Shown: positions 1 to 6,764 of the stretch, piece after piece
How the letters are laid out: every line of letters starts with the position of its first letter
How positions within the stretch are numbered: position 1 is the first letter of the stretch
Assembly: GCA_944333375.1 (NCBI GenBank)
Contig: CALVKX010000051.1
Coordinates: 1-11,400, forward strand
Direction of reading: 5' to 3'
Length of the DNA stretch: 11,400 nt
Source: an uncultured Eubacteriales bacterium
GTDB lineage: Bacteria; Bacillota_A; Clostridia; Christensenellales; Aristaeellaceae
Translations under genes and position numbers: made by a program
The notes under the pieces: generated by a model
The model's input: only the letters and a program-made list of their open reading frames with translations
Database searches by the model: none
Told to the model about the DNA's origin: nothing

Positions 1-82
1 CGCCTCCCACGGCTACGAGCGCAGCCATCGCAAGGGCGTGGAAAACGCCCTGCGCCTGATCGAAGCGGTCGTGACCGCCTGA
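1..82 (+). CDS. 3' end of an unidentified protein-coding gene
   Basis: The window opens inside an open frame that runs to a TGA at 80-82 and encodes about 26 residues, ending LRLIEAVVTA. The tail looks like an amphipathic C-terminal helix preceded by a charged His/Arg-rich stretch (SHGYERSHRKG). The stop lies 17 nt before the rqcP start, with the rqcP ribosome binding site in the gap, so the gene is probably in the same operon. In Bacillota the gene before rqcP is often mazG or an HU-like gene, but this tail resembles neither that I can recall. I do not assign a function. Confidence 0.55.
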   Translation, partial: ASHGYERSHRKGVENALRLIEAVVTA

Positions 83-99
83 AAGGAGCAGATCCCATC

Positions 100-378
100 A
101 TGCGATTGGACAAATATCTGAAGGTATCGCGCATCATCAAGCGCCGCACCGTGGCCAACGAGGCCTGCTCGGGCGGGCGCGTATCGCTCAACGGCAAGGT
201 GGCCAAGCCCGGCGCGGAGGTGCGCGAGGGCGACGTGCTGGAGATCCGCTTCGGCAGCCGCGTGGGCCGCTACCGCATCCTCAGCGTCAGGGAAACCGTG
301 CGCAAGGAAGGCGCGCAGGACATGTACGAGGTACTTGAGGAGGACGCGCAGACGCGCATGGAGCGCGGGGAGGAATAA
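100..378 (+). CDS. rqcP: RqcP-like S4-domain RNA-binding protein (YabO/HslR family)
   Basis: A 92-residue basic protein made almost entirely of an S4 RNA-binding fold: MRLDKYLKVSRIIKRRT at the N-terminus, then the motif with GGRVSLNGKVAKPGAEVREGD (residues about 25-45), typical of the Hsp15/YabO group. In Bacillota, RqcP works with RqcH on stalled 50S subunits, stabilising the P-site tRNA while C-terminal alanine tails are added to stuck nascent chains. Length fits the family. The ATG at 100 follows an AAAGGAG at 82-88. The stop TAA at 376-378 lies one base before the ispD start, so the two are probably translationally linked. The family call is strong; the RqcP role rather than another S4 paralogue is inferred from size and from the Bacillota setting. 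Confidence 0.9.
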   Translation: MRLDKYLKVSRIIKRRTVANEACSGGRVSLNGKVAKPGAEVREGDVLEIRFGSRVGRYRILSVRETVRKEGAQDMYEVLEEDAQTRMERGEE

Positions 379-379
379 C

Positions 380-1081
380 GTGAAGAGTTACGCCGTCATC
401 TTGGGCGGGGGCAGCGGCCGGCGCATGGAGGCGGACCGCAACAAGGTCTTTCTGCCGCTTCGGGGCGTCCCCGTCATCGCGCGAGCCATCGCGCCGTTCA
501 CGTCGCTGTGCGCGGGCGCGGTGGTGGTGGCCGCGGCCGCCGAGCTGGAGGAAATGCGCCAGATCATCGCCCGCTGCGGGCTGGACCGCTTCGTGCTGCG
601 CGTGGTGCCCGGCGGCGCGGAGCGCCAGGACTCGGTGCGCTGCGGCCTGGAGGCCCTGCCGGACGACGCCGGGTGCGTGCTCATCCACGACGGTGCGCGC
701 GCCCTTGTCACCGAGGACGTCATCCGCCGCGCCATCGAATCGGTGGAGAAGCGCGGCTCGGGCATCGCGTCCGTGCCCGTGAGCGATACCATCAAGCGCG
801 CCTCGCCCGACGGGCGGGTGCTGGAGACGCCGGAGCGCGCCTCGCTCTACGCCATGCAGACGCCGCAGGCGTTCCGGGTGGAGCTGATCCGTCAGGCGCA
901 CGACGCCGCGCGCCGGGACGGCTTTCTGGGTACGGATGACGCTTCGCTGCTGGAGCACGCGGGATTGCCGGTCTACCTGTGCGAGGGCAGCCGGGAAAAC
1001 CTCAAGCTCACCACCCCGACCGACCTCATGCTCGCGGAGCTGATTCTGGCCGCGCGGGCCGAAAAGGAGCTGATGGGATGA
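380..1081 (+). CDS. ispD: 2-C-methyl-D-erythritol 4-phosphate cytidylyltransferase
   Basis: Cytosolic enzyme of the MEP isoprenoid pathway that joins CTP and MEP to give CDP-methylerythritol. From the GTG at 380 it is 233 residues, the usual length. Seen in sequence: the nucleotide-binding loop AVILGGGSGRRM (residues 5-16) with R15 and K22 placed as the catalytic Arg/Lys of the family, the acidic motif IHDGARALV, the ASLYAMQTPQAF segment, and the C-terminal ENLKLTTPTDL with K209. The GTG start is preferred over an upstream in-frame ATG at 335 because GGGGAGG (366-372) sits 7 nt ahead, homology begins right there, and the longer form would run deep into rqcP. The family motif usually reads D-x-A-R-P; here proline is alanine. 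The gene overlaps ispF by ATGA. Confidence 0.95.
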   Translation: MKSYAVILGGGSGRRMEADRNKVFLPLRGVPVIARAIAPFTSLCAGAVVVAAAAELEEMRQIIARCGLDRFVLRVVPGGAERQDSVRCGLEALPDDAGCVLIHDGARALVTEDVIRRAIESVEKRGSGIASVPVSDTIKRASPDGRVLETPERASLYAMQTPQAFRVELIRQAHDAARRDGFLGTDDASLLEHAGLPVYLCEGSRENLKLTTPTDLMLAELILAARAEKELMG

Positions 1082-1554
1082 TCCGCATCGGACACGGCAT
1101 GGACGTGCACCGCCTGGTGGAGGGCCGCAGGCTCATCCTCTGCGGGGTCGAGGTGCCGCATACGCTGGGCCTGCTGGGCCACAGCGACGCCGACGTGGCC
1201 ACCCACGCCCTCATGGATGCGCTGCTGGGCGCGGCCGCGCTGGGCGATATCGGCAAGCTCTTTCCCGACACCGACGAGCGCTACCGCGGCGCCGACTCCA
1301 TCGGGCTGCTCAGGGAGGTATGCGCCCTGCTTCGCCGCGAGGGCTATGCCCTTGGCAACGCGGACGTGACCATCGTGGCCCAGCGCCCGAAGCTGCGCCC
1401 CTACATCGACCAAATGCGCGCCTGCCTGGCCCGGGCCATGGGCGTGGAGGACGGGCGCGTCAGCGTGAAGGCCACCACGACCGAGCAACTGGGCTTTGAG
1501 GGCGAGGAGCTGGGCATCAGCGCGCACGCGGTATGCCTGCTGGAGAAGCCCTGA
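1078..1554 (+). CDS. ispF: 2-C-methyl-D-erythritol 2,4-cyclodiphosphate synthase
   Basis: Trimeric zinc enzyme of the MEP pathway that cyclises CDP-methylerythritol 2-phosphate to MEcPP with loss of CMP. The 158-residue product matches family length and aligns from end to end with the E. coli protein as I recall it. D9 and H11 (motif GMDVHRL) plus H43 are the expected metal ligands. HSDADV (35-40), GDIGKLFPDTD, and ATTTEQLGF are the other family blocks. The ATG at 1078 overlaps the ispD stop (ATGA) and has AAAGGAG at 1064-1069 or thereabouts, so the longer open frame from 979 is rejected. It does not carry the intervening kinase ispE, which must lie elsewhere. Side-by-side ispD and ispF suggest coupled synthesis of two pathway enzymes. 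Confidence 0.97.
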   Translation: MIRIGHGMDVHRLVEGRRLILCGVEVPHTLGLLGHSDADVATHALMDALLGAAALGDIGKLFPDTDERYRGADSIGLLREVCALLRREGYALGNADVTIVAQRPKLRPYIDQMRACLARAMGVEDGRVSVKATTTEQLGFEGEELGISAHAVCLLEKP

Positions 1555-1572
1555 ACGCGGAGGTGAAGCCGC

Positions 1573-3897
1573 ATGCGGCGCATCCGGGACCGCCTGATTT
1601 TGCAGGTGGTCCCGGAGCGCAACGGCGTGCTTCTTATGGTCTCTCTTTCGTTTCTGGCAGGCTGTCTTTGCGCCTTTGAGGTGACGCCCGGCCCCTGGCT
1701 GTGGGCGCTGGCGGGGCTGGCGGTCCTGCTGGGGCTGATCCTGCGCCGGCTGGGCGCGGGCGCGGGGCTCGCGCTCGCGCTGTGCTTCTTTGCCCTGGGC
1801 GCGCTTCGTGCCCAGGCGGCCTTTGAAACGCCCCAGCCCACGCCCGGCCGGTATGCGGTGGCGGGATATGTCTGCGGCGGCGCGGACGTTCGCAGGGACG
1901 GGCGCGTGACCTTCGTGCTTTCGGACATAACGCTCGATGGCGAGCCCGCGCAGGGGCGGGCCTACTGCTCCGTGTACGGCGGCGCGTCGCCCGCGCTCTT
2001 TGACGGCGCGCAGGTGCGCCTGACGGGCAACGTCTATCTCCCCGAGCGCAGCTCCGGGTGGCCGCACATGGACTTTGCCCTGTGGCTTCGCCAAAGCGGC
2101 CTGTCCTTCGGCGTCATCTCCTACGACGAGCCCGAGGTGCTCAACACGCCCGCCACGGCGCCCGTGCGCGACGGCGCCTACCGCGTCAGGCAGGCGTTCA
2201 CCCGCGCGCTGGAGGGCGTGATGGGGCCGAGCGCCCGCGTGGCGGTCGCGCTGCTGCTGGGCGAGCGCGACGGATTGAGCCAGGAGGAGCGCGATGCGTT
2301 TGAAAGGCTGGGCGTGGCGCATGTGATGAGCGTCTCGGGCCTGCACGTGGGGCTGTTGGGCGGGCTCGTGCTTCGCGTGCTGGAGCGCCTGCGCCTCAGG
2401 CGCGGGCTCAGGCTTGTGGCGCTTGGCGCGTTTCTGGGCGGCTACTGCGCGCTCACGGGCTTCTCGGCCGCCTCGGTCCGCGCGGCGGTCATGCTGCTGC
2501 TCTCGCTCCTCTCCCGCCTCCTGTCCCGCAGGCCGGACCGGCTGACGACGCTGGCCGCGGCCATGCTGTTCGTCCTGGCGACGGACCCGCTGCAGGCCTG
2601 GGCCGCGGGATTTGTGCTGAGCTTCTCGGCCATGCTGGGGATCTCGCTGCTCATGCCGCCGCTGGAGCGCCTGGGCGCGCGGCTTGGCAATCGCACGGGC
2701 CGCAAAATCCTCTCGTTGCTGTTTCTCTCCCTGGCGGCGCAGCTCGGCGTGCTCCTGCCCACGGCCGCGTATTTTCACCAGCTTCCGCTCTATGGCGTGT
2801 TCATCAACCTCCTCGTGGTGCCCCTGGCGGGCGCTCTGCTCACGCCGCTGAGCTTTGTGACGCTGCTGTGCTCCCCCGTGCCGGTGCTGGGGCAGGCGCT
2901 GGGCTGGACGGCGGCGCGGCTGTCGGAGCTGCTGATGTGGCTGGTCTCCCTGCTCTCGGGGCTCCCGGGCGCCTCGGTGCGCGCGGCCTCCCCGCCCCTG
3001 CTGTGGGGCGTGGCGCTGGCCGTCGCCTGCGCCCTGCTGGTGGGCCGCATCCCCGGCTCCCCGCGCCGCAGGGCCGCCGCCGCGGCGCTCACAGTCCTCA
3101 TCGCACTGGGTGGGTCGTACCTCTCCCGCCCGGCGGCGCTTCGCTACATCCAGCTCGATGTGGGGCAGGCCGATGCTGCCCTGGTCATGGACGGCGCGCA
3201 GACCCTGCTCATCGACGCGGGCAGCGACGGCCAGCCTGCCCTGGACTATTTGCTGGCCGAGGGCCGGGACGTGGACGCGCTGTTCATCACCCATCTGCAC
3301 ATGGATCACATCGGCGGCGTCGCGGACCTGCTGGACGCCGGCATCCGCATCCGTCAGGCCTACATTCCTCTCAACGCCGCGGCCCAGCAGGCGGACGCGG
3401 AGGCGCTGGCCCTGCTCTCGCGCCTGCGCAGCGAGGGCGTGCCCGTGGAGGAGCTGGCCTGCGGGGACGCGCTTGGCTATGATGCCGTGAGCGTCGATGT
3501 CCTCTGGCCCGTGCGGGAGCACGCGCGCACCGGCCAGGACGCAAACGACCTGCCCCTGGTCCTGGCCGTCTCCTTCGGCCCCTACCGCATCCTCAGCGCC
3601 AGCGACCTCACCGGCGTCTACGAGCGCTACGCCGCCGTGCCCGCGGACGTGCTCAAGGTCGCGCACCACGGAAGCGCCCACAGCACGGGCGAAGCCTTTC
3701 TCGCCGCCGTTTCCCCGCGCATCGCGCTGGTGAGCTGCTCGGGCTCAAACAGCGCCCTGCCCTCGGAGGAGACGCTTGCGCGCCTGCGCCAAAGCGGCGC
3801 CGAGATCCTGCGCACCGACGCCTCGGGCGACGTGACGCTGACCCTGCGCGGCGAAACGCTGTGCGCCACACCCTATAAAGCGAGGGAAGAACCGTGA
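1573..3897 (+). CDS. comEC: ComEC/Rec2 family DNA internalisation competence protein
   Basis: Integral membrane protein forming the channel that takes single-stranded DNA across the cytoplasmic membrane in transformation. 774 residues, close to B. subtilis ComEC. Order: two or three N-terminal hydrophobic segments (about residues 17-80), a DUF4131-type region, the polytopic competence domain (about 210-490) with LLLGERDGL and the signature SVSGLHVG (SGLHV at 255-259), then a C-terminal metallo-beta-lactamase-like domain (about 520-770) with THLHMDH (H574, H576, D578, H579) and KVAHHGS (H698, H699). The metal-binding motif looks intact, which fits a nuclease-competent domain. The ATG at 1573 follows GCGGAGGTGA (1557-1566) and lies 18 nt after ispF. 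The stop overlaps the holA start (GTGA). Whether the host is transformable is unknown; the gene is widely kept in Clostridia. Confidence 0.95.
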   Translation: MRRIRDRLILQVVPERNGVLLMVSLSFLAGCLCAFEVTPGPWLWALAGLAVLLGLILRRLGAGAGLALALCFFALGALRAQAAFETPQPTPGRYAVAGYVCGGADVRRDGRVTFVLSDITLDGEPAQGRAYCSVYGGASPALFDGAQVRLTGNVYLPERSSGWPHMDFALWLRQSGLSFGVISYDEPEVLNTPATAPVRDGAYRVRQAFTRALEGVMGPSARVAVALLLGERDGLSQEERDAFERLGVAHVMSVSGLHVGLLGGLVLRVLERLRLRRGLRLVALGAFLGGYCALTGFSAASVRAAVMLLLSLLSRLLSRRPDRLTTLAAAMLFVLATDPLQAWAAGFVLSFSAMLGISLLMPPLERLGARLGNRTGRKILSLLFLSLAAQLGVLLPTAAYFHQLPLYGVFINLLVVPLAGALLTPLSFVTLLCSPVPVLGQALGWTAARLSELLMWLVSLLSGLPGASVRAASPPLLWGVALAVACALLVGRIPGSPRRRAAAAALTVLIALGGSYLSRPAALRYIQLDVGQADAALVMDGAQTLLIDAGSDGQPALDYLLAEGRDVDALFITHLHMDHIGGVADLLDAGIRIRQAYIPLNAAAQQADAEALALLSRLRSEGVPVEELACGDALGYDAVSVDVLWPVREHARTGQDANDLPLVLAVSFGPYRILSASDLTGVYERYAAVPADVLKVAHHGSAHSTGEAFLAAVSPRIALVSCSGSNSALPSEETLARLRQSGAEILRTDASGDVTLTLRGETLCATPYKAREEP

Positions 3898-4919
3898 ATC
3901 ATACCGCCTTTTTCGATTCGCTCAAGGCCGGACAGGTCGCGGGCTGCTATCTGTTTGAGGGCGCGGAGGAGTACATCAAGCAGCAGGCCCTCAAGAGTCT
4001 GTGCGCGCGCCTGCTCCCCGAGGGGCTTGAGCAGATGAACCTCACGGAGCTTGCCGACCCCGGCCCGGACGAGCTCATCGCCGCCGCCGAGACGCTTCCC
4101 TTCATGGCGGAAAGGCGCGTGGTGGTGGTGCGGGACTGCTCGCTCCTGACCGCGGGCCGCAAGGCCGAGGACGCGGACCGGGCCGCCGCCTTCACGGACT
4201 ACGCCGGGCGCATCCCCCCCACGGCCTGCGTCGTGTTCTACGTCAAGGGCAGGGCCGACGGCCGCAAGAAGCTCTACGCCTTTCTCAAGAAGCAAAACGC
4301 CATCGTGGACTTCTCCCCCATGAGCGACGCGGAGTGCGCCGCCTGGGCCGCCCGGGCCATGCGGCGCATGGGCAAGCGCCTGGACGGGGAGACGGCCGCG
4401 CGCCTGGTCTTCACCGTGGGCCGCGACGCGGCGCTGCTGCGCCAGGAGATGGACAAGCTCCGCGCCTTTCTGGGCGAGCGCGAGGAGGTCACGGCGGAGG
4501 ACATCGACCTCATCTGTACCCGTTCGGCGGAGTGCACGGTGTTTCAGATGGTGGATGCGCAGGTGGCGGGCGACAACGCCGCGGCCTTCAGGCTCCTTGA
4601 GGACATGCTGCGCTCGGGCGAGGACCGCATGGGGGTTCTCTCCATGCTGCTACGGCAGTACCGCATCCTCTACCACATGCGCTGCCTTCTGGACGAGCGC
4701 GCGCCCCAGGCGGCCCAGGCGCAGCTGCTGGGCATCCCGCCCTTCGCGGTGGCGCGCACGCAGCAGCAGGCGCGCCGCTTCGAGCGAACGCGCCTGCGAA
4801 AGGCATATGATTTTCTCATGGATTACGAATACCGCATCAAGCAGGGCCGCCTGTCCCAGGACGGCTGCGCCGAGGGCGCGCTGCTGCGCCTGGAGGAGAT
4901 TCTCCGGGGCGAGGCCTGA
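3894..4919 (+). CDS. holA: DNA polymerase III delta subunit (clamp loader)
   Basis: Delta subunit of the clamp loader, which opens the beta sliding clamp so that it can be placed on primed DNA. The 341-residue product fits the family (B. subtilis YqeN is similar). The N-terminus has the family pattern GCYLFEGAEEYIKQQAL (residues about 18-34), where a degenerate P-loop region stands in place of Walker A, followed by an ETLPFMAERRVVVVRDC clamp-contact segment (about 64-80). The helical C-terminal collar region is seen around FQMVDAQVAGDNAAAFRLL and ends RLSQDGCAEGALLRLEEIL. Start is GTG at 3894, overlapping the comEC stop as GTGA, with AGGGAAG a few bases upstream. The comEC-holA pairing is common in Bacillota. 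The rpsT gene often found next to holA is not seen here. Confidence 0.93.
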   Translation: MNHTAFFDSLKAGQVAGCYLFEGAEEYIKQQALKSLCARLLPEGLEQMNLTELADPGPDELIAAAETLPFMAERRVVVVRDCSLLTAGRKAEDADRAAAFTDYAGRIPPTACVVFYVKGRADGRKKLYAFLKKQNAIVDFSPMSDAECAAWAARAMRRMGKRLDGETAARLVFTVGRDAALLRQEMDKLRAFLGEREEVTAEDIDLICTRSAECTVFQMVDAQVAGDNAAAFRLLEDMLRSGEDRMGVLSMLLRQYRILYHMRCLLDERAPQAAQAQLLGIPPFAVARTQQQARRFERTRLRKAYDFLMDYEYRIKQGRLSQDGCAEGALLRLEEILRGEA

Positions 4920-4945
4920 TACCCTGCCGCAAAAGGAGGCTTCCT

Positions 4946-6034
4946 ATGCCCATCGTATCCGTCCGGGCCGCGGACCGCTATGACCCGGCGCTGCTGGACC
5001 GCGCCGTGGCCGCGCATTTCGAGGCGCTGGAGGTCGCGCGCGATCTCCGGCCGGGCATGCGCGTGCTGCTCAAGCCCAACCTGCTGGCGGCGCGCGACCC
5101 GGCGCTGGCCGTGACCACCCACCCGGAGGTGCTCGCCGCCGTGGCGCGCTGGCTGCGCGCGCACGGCATCGAGCGCATCACCCTGGCCGACAGCCCCGGC
5201 GGCGCATACACCGCGGCGGCGCTGAACCGCCTCTACGGCGCGTGCGGCCTGAAACCCCTGGAGGGGCTTTTGCACCTGAACACGGATGTCTCCAGCGGCA
5301 GGCGCGGCGCCTTTTCGCTCCTGACGCCCGTGCTGGAGGCCGACTACATCATCAACTGCCCCAAGCTCAAGACCCACGGCCTGACCGTGATGACCGCGGG
5401 GGTCAAGAACCTCTTCGGCTGCATCCCCGGCCTCAAAAAGCCGGAATGGCACTGCCTCAGGCCCACGCTCGCGGGCTTTTGCGACATGCTCCTCGACCTG
5501 GCTCAGGCCGTCGCGCCCCAGGTGACGCTGCTGGACGCCATCGACTGCGTCGAAGGCAACGGCCCCGGCGGCGGGGAGGTGCGGCACATGGGCATGACGC
5601 TGTGCTCCCGCTCCCCCTACGCGCTGGACGAGCAGGCCGCGCGGCTCATGGGGCTTCCAGGCGGCATGGCGCCCACCGTGCGCGCGGCGCGCGAGCGCGG
5701 GCTGACGGAGGGGGACGCCGTCCTGACGGGCGATCCCCTCCAGCCCGCCGACCCGCCCTTTCGCCTGCCCGACGCCATTTTGGGCCGCGAGCGCGCCCTG
5801 TCGGCCAACGGGCTGTTCCACCGCTTCTTCGGCCGCGGCCGGGCGCTCCCCCAAGTGGACGCCGGGCAGTGCGTGGGCTGCGGCCGCTGCGCCGAGTCCT
5901 GTCCCATGCACCTGATTAAGGTCGTCAATCACAAGGCCGTCATGACCTCCAGGGGCTGCATCGCCTGCTTCTGCTGCCAGGAGATGTGCCCTGTGCAGGC
6001 CATCGGCGTAAAGCGCAAGGGCCTGTTTTTCTAG
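4946..6034 (+). CDS. DUF362 protein with C-terminal two-cluster 4Fe-4S ferredoxin domain
   Basis: 362 residues. The DUF362 domain occupies about 1-290, with KPNLL (43-47), CPKLKTH (138-144) and GVKNLFGCIPG (152-162), all typical of the family. The tail carries two CxxCxxCxxxCP motifs, C309/C312/C315/C319 and C338/C341/C344/C348, so it should bind two [4Fe-4S] clusters and act as a low-potential electron carrier or sensor. The biochemical role of DUF362 proteins is not settled; none is claimed here. No signal peptide or membrane segment is seen, so it should be cytosolic. The ATG at 4946 has an excellent AAAAGGAGG (4931-4939) and lies 26 nt after holA. The second motif has an extra cysteine (C343). 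Its stop TAG shares the tetranucleotide CTAG with the stop of the opposing TetR gene. Confidence 0.92.
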   Translation: MPIVSVRAADRYDPALLDRAVAAHFEALEVARDLRPGMRVLLKPNLLAARDPALAVTTHPEVLAAVARWLRAHGIERITLADSPGGAYTAAALNRLYGACGLKPLEGLLHLNTDVSSGRRGAFSLLTPVLEADYIINCPKLKTHGLTVMTAGVKNLFGCIPGLKKPEWHCLRPTLAGFCDMLLDLAQAVAPQVTLLDAIDCVEGNGPGGGEVRHMGMTLCSRSPYALDEQAARLMGLPGGMAPTVRAARERGLTEGDAVLTGDPLQPADPPFRLPDAILGRERALSANGLFHRFFGRGRALPQVDAGQCVGCGRCAESCPMHLIKVVNHKAVMTSRGCIACFCCQEMCPVQAIGVKRKGLFF

Positions 6035-6609
6035 TCGGATTCCTCGCTCAGAAAGCCCATGCCCTGCCCGATCAGCCTCTCGGCGATGCCCGCGACCTCG
6101 CTCGCGGGCGTTTCCATGCCCTCGCGCAACCACCGGCGCAGCAGCCCGATACAACCCCAGCTGGTGTAGGCGTAGAACCACGCGATGCGCTCCTGGGACG
6201 CCTTCTCAAACATCCGCCGGTAGCTCTCCTCGCAGACCATGCGCCCCACCTCCAGCATCTTCCACAGGAAGCGACGGTCGCCGTATTCGCCCAAAATCAC
6301 CTCGCACATGTCGCGGTTGTCGCGCATCCACTGGAACACCCCCGTGGTGATTTCAAGCTGCGTCGCCCCCGCGCCCTCGTCCAGCAGGGGCTTGAGCGCA
6401 TCGAGCACGTCGCGGTACATCTCGTCCTCGATCTTCTCCCTCAGATCGTAGATGTCCCGATAATGCGCGTAAAACGTCCCCCGGTTGATCCCCGCCAGCT
6501 CGCACAGCTCCTTGATGGAGATGCTCTGGATGGGCTTTTGCTTGAGCAGGCCCGTAAACGCTTCCCGGATCAGCTTCTGGGTCACGCGCACGCGATAGTC
6601 CCTGGCCAT
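6031..6609 (-). CDS. TetR/AcrR family transcriptional regulator
   Basis: 192-residue DNA-binding protein. The helix-turn-helix is clear at residues about 30-50 (ISIKELCELAGINRGTFYAHY), followed by the usual YRDIYDLREKIEDEM linker helix. The rest is an all-helical ligand-binding/dimerisation part with the pattern seen in the Firmicutes group often annotated as TetR_C_8-like (a probable rather than certain subfamily call). Start ATG at 6607-6609 with GGAGGTG (6616-6622) 6 nt ahead. It is transcribed away from the dehydrogenase gene at 6765, from a promoter that overlaps that gene's promoter, so autoregulation plus repression of the neighbour is the simplest model. The ligand is unknown. Its 3' end converges on the DUF362 gene with a 4-nt overlap and no terminator between. 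Confidence 0.93.
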   Translation of the reverse strand: MARDYRVRVTQKLIREAFTGLLKQKPIQSISIKELCELAGINRGTFYAHYRDIYDLREKIEDEMYRDVLDALKPLLDEGAGATQLEITTGVFQWMRDNRDMCEVILGEYGDRRFLWKMLEVGRMVCEESYRRMFEKASQERIAWFYAYTSWGCIGLLRRWLREGMETPASEVAGIAERLIGQGMGFLSEESD

Positions 6610-6675
6610 TTGTTACACCTCCGCCGGACACTTTCGGCCCTCCGTGTTCAAAAACCGTGCAAACGGCGCCGATCT

Positions 6676-6691
6676 GACGGTTGTTTCCGTC
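6676..6691. repeat. Short inverted repeat GACGG-N6-CCGTC on the -35 box
   Basis: Five-base arms GACGG and CCGTC are separated by TTGTTT, which is itself the plus-strand -35. It is either a second operator half-site pair for the TetR protein or another regulator, or chance in GC-rich DNA. In the TetR-gene transcript it would lie near the 5' end of the leader. Confidence 0.35.
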
Positions 6692-6709
6692 CGATGTCCG
6701 CATTATAAT
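6681..6709 (+). promoter_or_regulatory. Sigma-A-type promoter for the dehydrogenase gene
   Basis: TTGTTT (6681-6686), a 17-nt spacer and a perfect TATAAT (6704-6709). Expected start of transcription is near 6716, giving a leader of about 49 nt before the ATG at 6765. The -35 matches TTGACA at only three of six positions, but spacing and -10 are ideal. The -10 lies inside the palindrome GCATTATAATGC. The GACGG/CCGTC inverted repeat at 6676-6691 covers the -35. Confidence 0.75.
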
Positions 6710-6711
6710 GC
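6700..6711. promoter_or_regulatory. Candidate TetR operator: 12-bp palindrome over both -10 boxes
   Basis: GCATTATAATGC is a perfect 12-bp palindrome centred between 6705 and 6706. Extending to 20 bp (6696-6715), eight of ten base pairs remain symmetric. It covers the -10 of both divergent promoters, the classic place for a TetR-family dimer to block both genes. Part of the symmetry follows from two overlapping TATAAT boxes, so the operator role is an inference. Confidence 0.5.
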
Positions 6712-6730
6712 AGGCAGAGAAGATAATCAA
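6702..6730 (-). promoter_or_regulatory. Sigma-A-type promoter for the TetR gene, overlapping the divergent promoter
   Basis: Read on the minus strand: TTGATT (rc of 6725-6730), a 17-nt spacer and TATAAT (rc of 6702-6707). The -35 matches consensus at four of six positions. Its -10 shares four base pairs with the plus-strand -10, so two polymerases cannot occupy both promoters at once. Transcription would begin near 6695, giving a leader of about 85 nt before the regulator's ATG. Confidence 0.7.
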
Positions 6731-6764
6731 CAGTCCTGTATGTTTTTAAAGAGGGGTGTGTGAC

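Noticed and set aside
335..379. Upstream ATG extending ispD by 15 codons
   Set aside because: The added residues (MRRTRRRAWSAGRNN) lie inside rqcP and match no IspD; the GTG at 380 has a better-placed ribosome binding site.
979..1077. Upstream start extending ispF by 33 codons
   Set aside because: The added part overlaps the conserved 3' end of ispD, whereas ATG 1078 begins exactly at the conserved MIRIGHGMDVH block with a good Shine-Dalgarno sequence.
973..3681. Open frame of 902 codons on the minus strand, antisense to ispF and comEC
   Set aside because: Product is a low-complexity Arg/Gln/Ala/His-rich string with no family motifs, and the opposite strand carries unmistakable IspF and ComEC. 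It results from the strong GC bias at third codon positions.
6028..6037. Terminator between the DUF362 and TetR genes
   Set aside because: No stem with a T-run is visible on either strand around the shared stop.
4823..6181. Open frame of 452 codons on the minus strand, antisense to the DUF362 gene
   Set aside because: Same GC-driven shadow; it also runs into the 3' part of the real TetR gene in another frame and has no motif.
6756..6764. GTG start three codons before the dehydrogenase ATG
   Set aside because: It overlaps the purine-rich ribosome binding site itself (6748-6756), leaving no room for initiation.
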